Assembly: GCA_903917345.1 (NCBI GenBank)
Contig: CAIXAE010000013.1
Location: forward strand, 1 to 64,000
Source of the DNA: an uncultured Methylococcaceae bacterium
GTDB lineage: Bacteria; Pseudomonadota; Gammaproteobacteria; Methylococcales; Methylomonadaceae
Reading direction: 5' to 3'
DNA length: 64,000 nucleotides
Shown: in pieces, positions 63,950 through 64,000 of the stretch
How positions within the stretch are numbered: position 1 is the stretch's first letter
How the letters are laid out: each line of letters starts with the position of its first letter
The notes under the pieces: generated by a model
What the model was told of the DNA's origin: nothing
The model's database searches: none
What the model saw: the letters and a program-made list of their open reading frames with translations, nothing else
Made by a program: the position numbers and the translations under genes

Positions 63950-64000
63950 ATGAGCAAGAAAATTTTAGGGCTTGATCTAGGAAGTAATTCAATTGGCTGG
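63950..64000 (+). CDS. cas9: Cas9 endonuclease, first 17 codons only
   Basis: MSKKILGLDLGSNSIGW is the RuvC-I motif at the extreme N-terminus of Cas9 proteins, with catalytic Asp9 (Asp10 in Streptococcus pyogenes Cas9). The compact start before the motif fits type II-C proteins. AGGAAG lies 4 nt before ATG. The gene runs off the window; HNH and PAM-interacting domains cannot be seen. Confidence 0.85.
   Translation, partial: MSKKILGLDLGSNSIGW

Noticed and set aside
63600-63950. CRISPR repeats upstream of cas9
   Set aside because: No repeated unit occurs in this interval; only the tracrRNA-like structure is seen.

Overview
The window is a piece of a gammaproteobacterial chromosome, most probably from a methylotroph or methanotroph of the Methylococcales type. 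The core gene order is gammaproteobacterial: tRNA-Val/tRNA-Asp/ppiD, csrA/tRNA-Ser/tRNA-Arg, and kdsD-kdsC-lptC-lptA-lptB-rpoN-hpf-rapZ. A full-length homologue of formaldehyde-activating enzyme and a zwf-edd-eda Entner-Doudoroff cluster point to C1 metabolism. The assignment is an inference from gene content, not a measured phylogeny.

Layout. 1-6.7 kb: two tRNAs, ppiD and an oligopeptide-type ABC transporter without ATPase genes. 6.9-7.5 kb: csrA and four tRNAs (Ser, Arg, Asn, Arg). 7.6-18.9 kb: an accessory region built of modules, each ended by a displaced 3' end of the tRNA-Arg or tRNA-Asn gene plus its terminator. The modules hold three PIN-type toxin-antitoxin pairs, an array of at least 25 repeats of exactly 20 bp, an inactive umuC tail beside a formaldehyde-activating-enzyme homologue, a 42-bp tandem repeat, an orphan antitoxin, and a cation-transport set (MgtC/DUF4010, P-type ATPase, DUF2062). 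18.9-20 kb: an AT-rich stretch with three DnaA boxes, gene debris and a 44-aa ORF.

20-35 kb: an exonuclease/GIY-YIG fusion, a 2OG-Fe(II) oxygenase, cytochrome b561, MtfA-like peptidase, Zur with a TonB zinc receptor (both with operator palindromes), a curlin-like secreted protein, a Tim44-like protein, a probably Fur-controlled porin/FMN-binding/membrane trio, SDR and peroxiredoxin. 35-45 kb: a 1209-aa protein joining a DoxX-like membrane part, an NDH-2-like domain, a cyclic-nucleotide-binding domain, a BLUF blue-light sensor and a cyclase-homology domain, followed by a three-haem MauG-like peroxidase, hypothetical proteins, a DUF2156 protein and lexA. 45-49 kb: a paralogue of the 44-aa ORF and DEAD-box helicases RhlE and DbpA. 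49-60 kb: rapZ-hpf-rpoN-lptBAC-kdsCD, moaA, eda-edd-zwf. 60-64 kb: DNA glycosylase, periplasmic peroxiredoxin, class V aminotransferase, and at the very edge the start of a cas9 gene with a probable divergent tracrRNA upstream.

The most unusual items are the BLUF multidomain protein, in which the cyclase domain and part of the dehydrogenase domain have lost diagnostic catalytic or cofactor residues; the strictly phased 20-bp array of degenerate palindromes; the tRNA-end-bounded module chain with no recombinase inside it; and two paralogous 44-aa ORFs linked to lexA by a shared upstream sequence. The cas9 locus continues beyond the window and could not be read further.
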